Positions 62,593 through 64,000 of a DNA stretch of 64,000 nucleotides are shown here, piece after piece. The notes below the pieces were generated by a model. That model had not been told where the DNA came from and ran no database searches. It saw nothing but the letters and a program-made list of their open reading frames with translations. The stretch covers positions 1 to 64,000 of the forward strand of contig JAGQQG010000011.1 in NCBI GenBank assembly GCA_020426325.1, given 5' to 3'. Position numbers and translations under genes: made by a program. Each line of letters starts with the position of its first letter. The stretch's first letter is position 1. The stretch comes from Planctomycetaceae bacterium (GTDB taxonomy: Bacteria; Planctomycetota; Planctomycetia; Planctomycetales; Planctomycetaceae).

Positions 62593-63462
62593 TCACGGTC
62601 CGACGATGCGAATCTCATATAAACTTGGCCAGTTCTTGCCTGTGACGAACAGGCGTCCTGCGGACTTGTCGTAGGCGATGCCGTTGAGGACGTGCTCCTT
62701 GCTGGGCCGAGTTCGGGCCGGCCAGAGAAGGCGGAGGTCGAGCCATCCCAGCAGGCGACCATCCGTGGGTGAGATGCGGGCGATCATGTCTGAGTACCAG
62801 ACGTTTGCGTAGATCTCGCCGTTGACGAACTCCAGTTCGTTCAGCTTGTCGATTCGACGGCGCCCGTCGTGCACTGTGATCCTGCGGATTTCTTCAAAGG
62901 TGGTCGGATCGAGAAACCGCAAACTGGCGGTGCCGTCACTCATGACAAGATGCGTCCCGTCATGGGTGAGACCCCATCCTTCCCCCTGATACTGGAAGGT
63001 TTTTTCGTAGTTGAAGGTATTGAGATCGAAAGCGTAGGCCCGTCGCTGTTTCCAGGTCAGCTGGACGATGGAGTCATCCCAGAGCGTGATGCCTTCGCCG
63101 AAGATCTTGTCCTGCAGGTTGACATGCCGCAGTACACGTCCCGTTTTGAGATCCACCTCTCGCAGGCTCGACTTGCCATATTGCCCAGTCCCTTCGAACA
63201 GTCGACCATTCTCGAACACAAGGCCCTGACAAAACGCCTCCGGATCATGCGGGAATGTGTTGACCACTTCGATCGTGGAGATGGGGACCGAGGACGAACC
63301 TCCCACGGCCATCATCCCGCCGACGGCACAGACCGTCAGAAATAAAGCACCAATGATGAAGATCATCCGTCGATCACGAGGTCGGAACGGTGCTTGCGTG
63401 GTCTTTGAAGTACCGGTCACAACGGGTGATCGCTTGTGAGGGGATCGGGTTATCACTGTCAT
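62593..63462 (-). CDS. Glutaminyl-peptide cyclotransferase (plant/bacterial type)
   Basis: A 289-residue glutaminyl cyclase of the five-bladed propeller type, forming N-terminal pyroglutamate in exported proteins. A membrane/signal helix (MIFIIGALFLTVCAVGGMMA) precedes the catalytic domain, which shows FPHDPEAFCQGLVFENGRLFEGTGQYGKSSLREV, GEGITLWDDSIVQLTWK and GEGWGLTHDGTHLVMSDG, and LNELEFVNGEIYANVWYSDMIARI. The length fits. ATG 63462 gives a short cytosolic lead; ATG 63366 would start directly at the helix. The frame extends further upstream through repeat sequence, which I do not consider coding. Confidence 0.88.
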   Translation of the reverse strand: MTVITRSPHKRSPVVTGTSKTTQAPFRPRDRRMIFIIGALFLTVCAVGGMMAVGGSSSVPISTIEVVNTFPHDPEAFCQGLVFENGRLFEGTGQYGKSSLREVDLKTGRVLRHVNLQDKIFGEGITLWDDSIVQLTWKQRRAYAFDLNTFNYEKTFQYQGEGWGLTHDGTHLVMSDGTASLRFLDPTTFEEIRRITVHDGRRRIDKLNELEFVNGEIYANVWYSDMIARISPTDGRLLGWLDLRLLWPARTRPSKEHVLNGIAYDKSAGRLFVTGKNWPSLYEIRIVGP

Positions 63463-63476
63463 CAGTCGTTGATGAA

Positions 63477-63502
63477 GGGCCGCATCCTGACGGCGCGGCT
63501 CT
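63477..63502. repeat. Copy of the palindrome-arm repeat
   Basis: This stretch matches one arm of the inverted repeat at 61816-61912 with two differences (one substitution, one deletion). It lies between proB and the glutaminyl cyclase gene, and only one arm is present. Confidence 0.75.
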
Positions 63503-63577
63503 GATGGTCTGAGGAGCGAATGTGATTCGTGCTCCGGGCATTGTCCTTTGTCGGGGTCGATGCGCGAAGGGGGATTC

Positions 63578-64000
63578 TCAGTGGGTGACGACCAGATTGT
63601 CCCGATGAACGACCTCCGTGTAGGAGAGATCGCCGAGCAGGCTTTGGATCTGATCGCTGCGTTTTCCCGCGATTGTGGCCGCGTCACGGGAACCGAAGTT
63701 CGTCAGGCCGCGACCGAGTTCTCTCCCGTCGGGACCAATCAGCGTGATGATGGCCCCTTTCTCAAAATCCCCTTCGACCCTCGTGACCCCAATGGCCAGC
63801 AACGAAGTCCCGCGTTCACACACTGCGCGGCGGGCACCGTCGTCGAGGTGCAAGCGTCCGCTCGAAGGCATCGAATATCCGATCCAGCGCTTCCACGCCG
63901 GCAATGAGCGTCCTCCGGCGAGGAACAGGGTGCCGACCTCCTGCCCTGCGAGGATGTCGTCCAGAACGGTCGGACTGGTGCCATTCGTGAGGATGACGCT
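63578..64000 (-). CDS. proB: Glutamate 5-kinase, C-terminal part (cut by window edge)
   Basis: The last 141 codons of glutamate 5-kinase, which phosphorylates glutamate in proline synthesis. The visible part starts in VILTNGTSPTVLDDILAG, typical of the kinase-domain end, and then has GTLFLAGGRSLPAWKRWIGYSMPSSGRLHLDDGARRAV, the beginning of the PUA domain. The C-terminus runs to a stop at 63578. The 5' end lies beyond the window; no defect is seen. A repeat copy follows downstream. Confidence 0.9.
   Translation of the reverse strand, partial: SVILTNGTSPTVLDDILAGQEVGTLFLAGGRSLPAWKRWIGYSMPSSGRLHLDDGARRAVCERGTSLLAIGVTRVEGDFEKGAIITLIGPDGRELGRGLTNFGSRDAATIAGKRSDQIQSLLGDLSYTEVVHRDNLVVTH

Overview
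The window reads as a chromosomal segment of a planctomycete (order Planctomycetales or a close relative). The evidence is lineage-typical gene families: a PSCyt1/DUF1549/DUF1553 protein paired with a DUF1501 protein, a second DUF1501 gene, a PVC-type haem-binding membrane-bound dehydrogenase, and a Cys-rich YTV-like cell-wall protein. Base composition is moderately GC-rich and codon use looks uniform, apart from a few AT-richer gaps and decayed insertion sequences.

Layout. 0-7 kb: an SDR epimerase, a decayed transposase start, the YTV-like protein, an M42 aminopeptidase and a secreted DUF11-repeat protein. 7-12 kb: the PSCyt1/DUF1553 and DUF1501 pair. 12-16 kb (minus strand): an MBL hydrolase, a GAF-GGDEF diguanylate cyclase and an SDR oxidoreductase. 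16-17.8 kb: tRNA-Ser(CGA) flanked by two broken IS5-family transposases. 17.8-37 kb (minus strand): a complete type II secretion system-like operon. In transcription order it encodes an N-domain-only GspD-like protein, GspE, F, G, H, I, J, K, L (PilM-PilN-like), M (with Ig-like domains), a possible small coupled ORF, a true secretin GspD, and a lipoprotein. 37-42 kb: an EF-hand protein and several secreted proteins of unknown function, including a BON-like one. 42-50 kb: a lipid-catabolism run on the plus strand (patatin, acyl-CoA ligase, FadB/J-type bifunctional enzyme, acyl-CoA dehydrogenase, CopZ-like Fe-S protein). 50.2-51.5 kb: an accessory patch with a large nested palindrome, a tRNA-Ser remnant and an IS630-family relic. 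51.5-64 kb: arsC, small and large secreted proteins, a DUF1501 gene coupled to a PD40 propeller gene, a GT4 glycosyltransferase, queA, the PVC dehydrogenase, a small membrane protein, a glutaminyl cyclase, and the 3' part of proB cut by the window edge.

The most interesting material is of two kinds. First, the secretion operon carries two related GspD-like proteins, only one of which has a visible secretin barrel domain. Second, several families of short repeats occur at gene junctions and inside coding sequence: heptanucleotide-periodic arrays at seven loci, often as inverted pairs and in some cases providing start or stop codons; a 27-bp perfect palindrome pair that codes part of a signal peptide; and a 153-bp nested palindrome that supplies the 3' end of a gene. 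All functions are assigned from sequence motifs alone; no database search was run.
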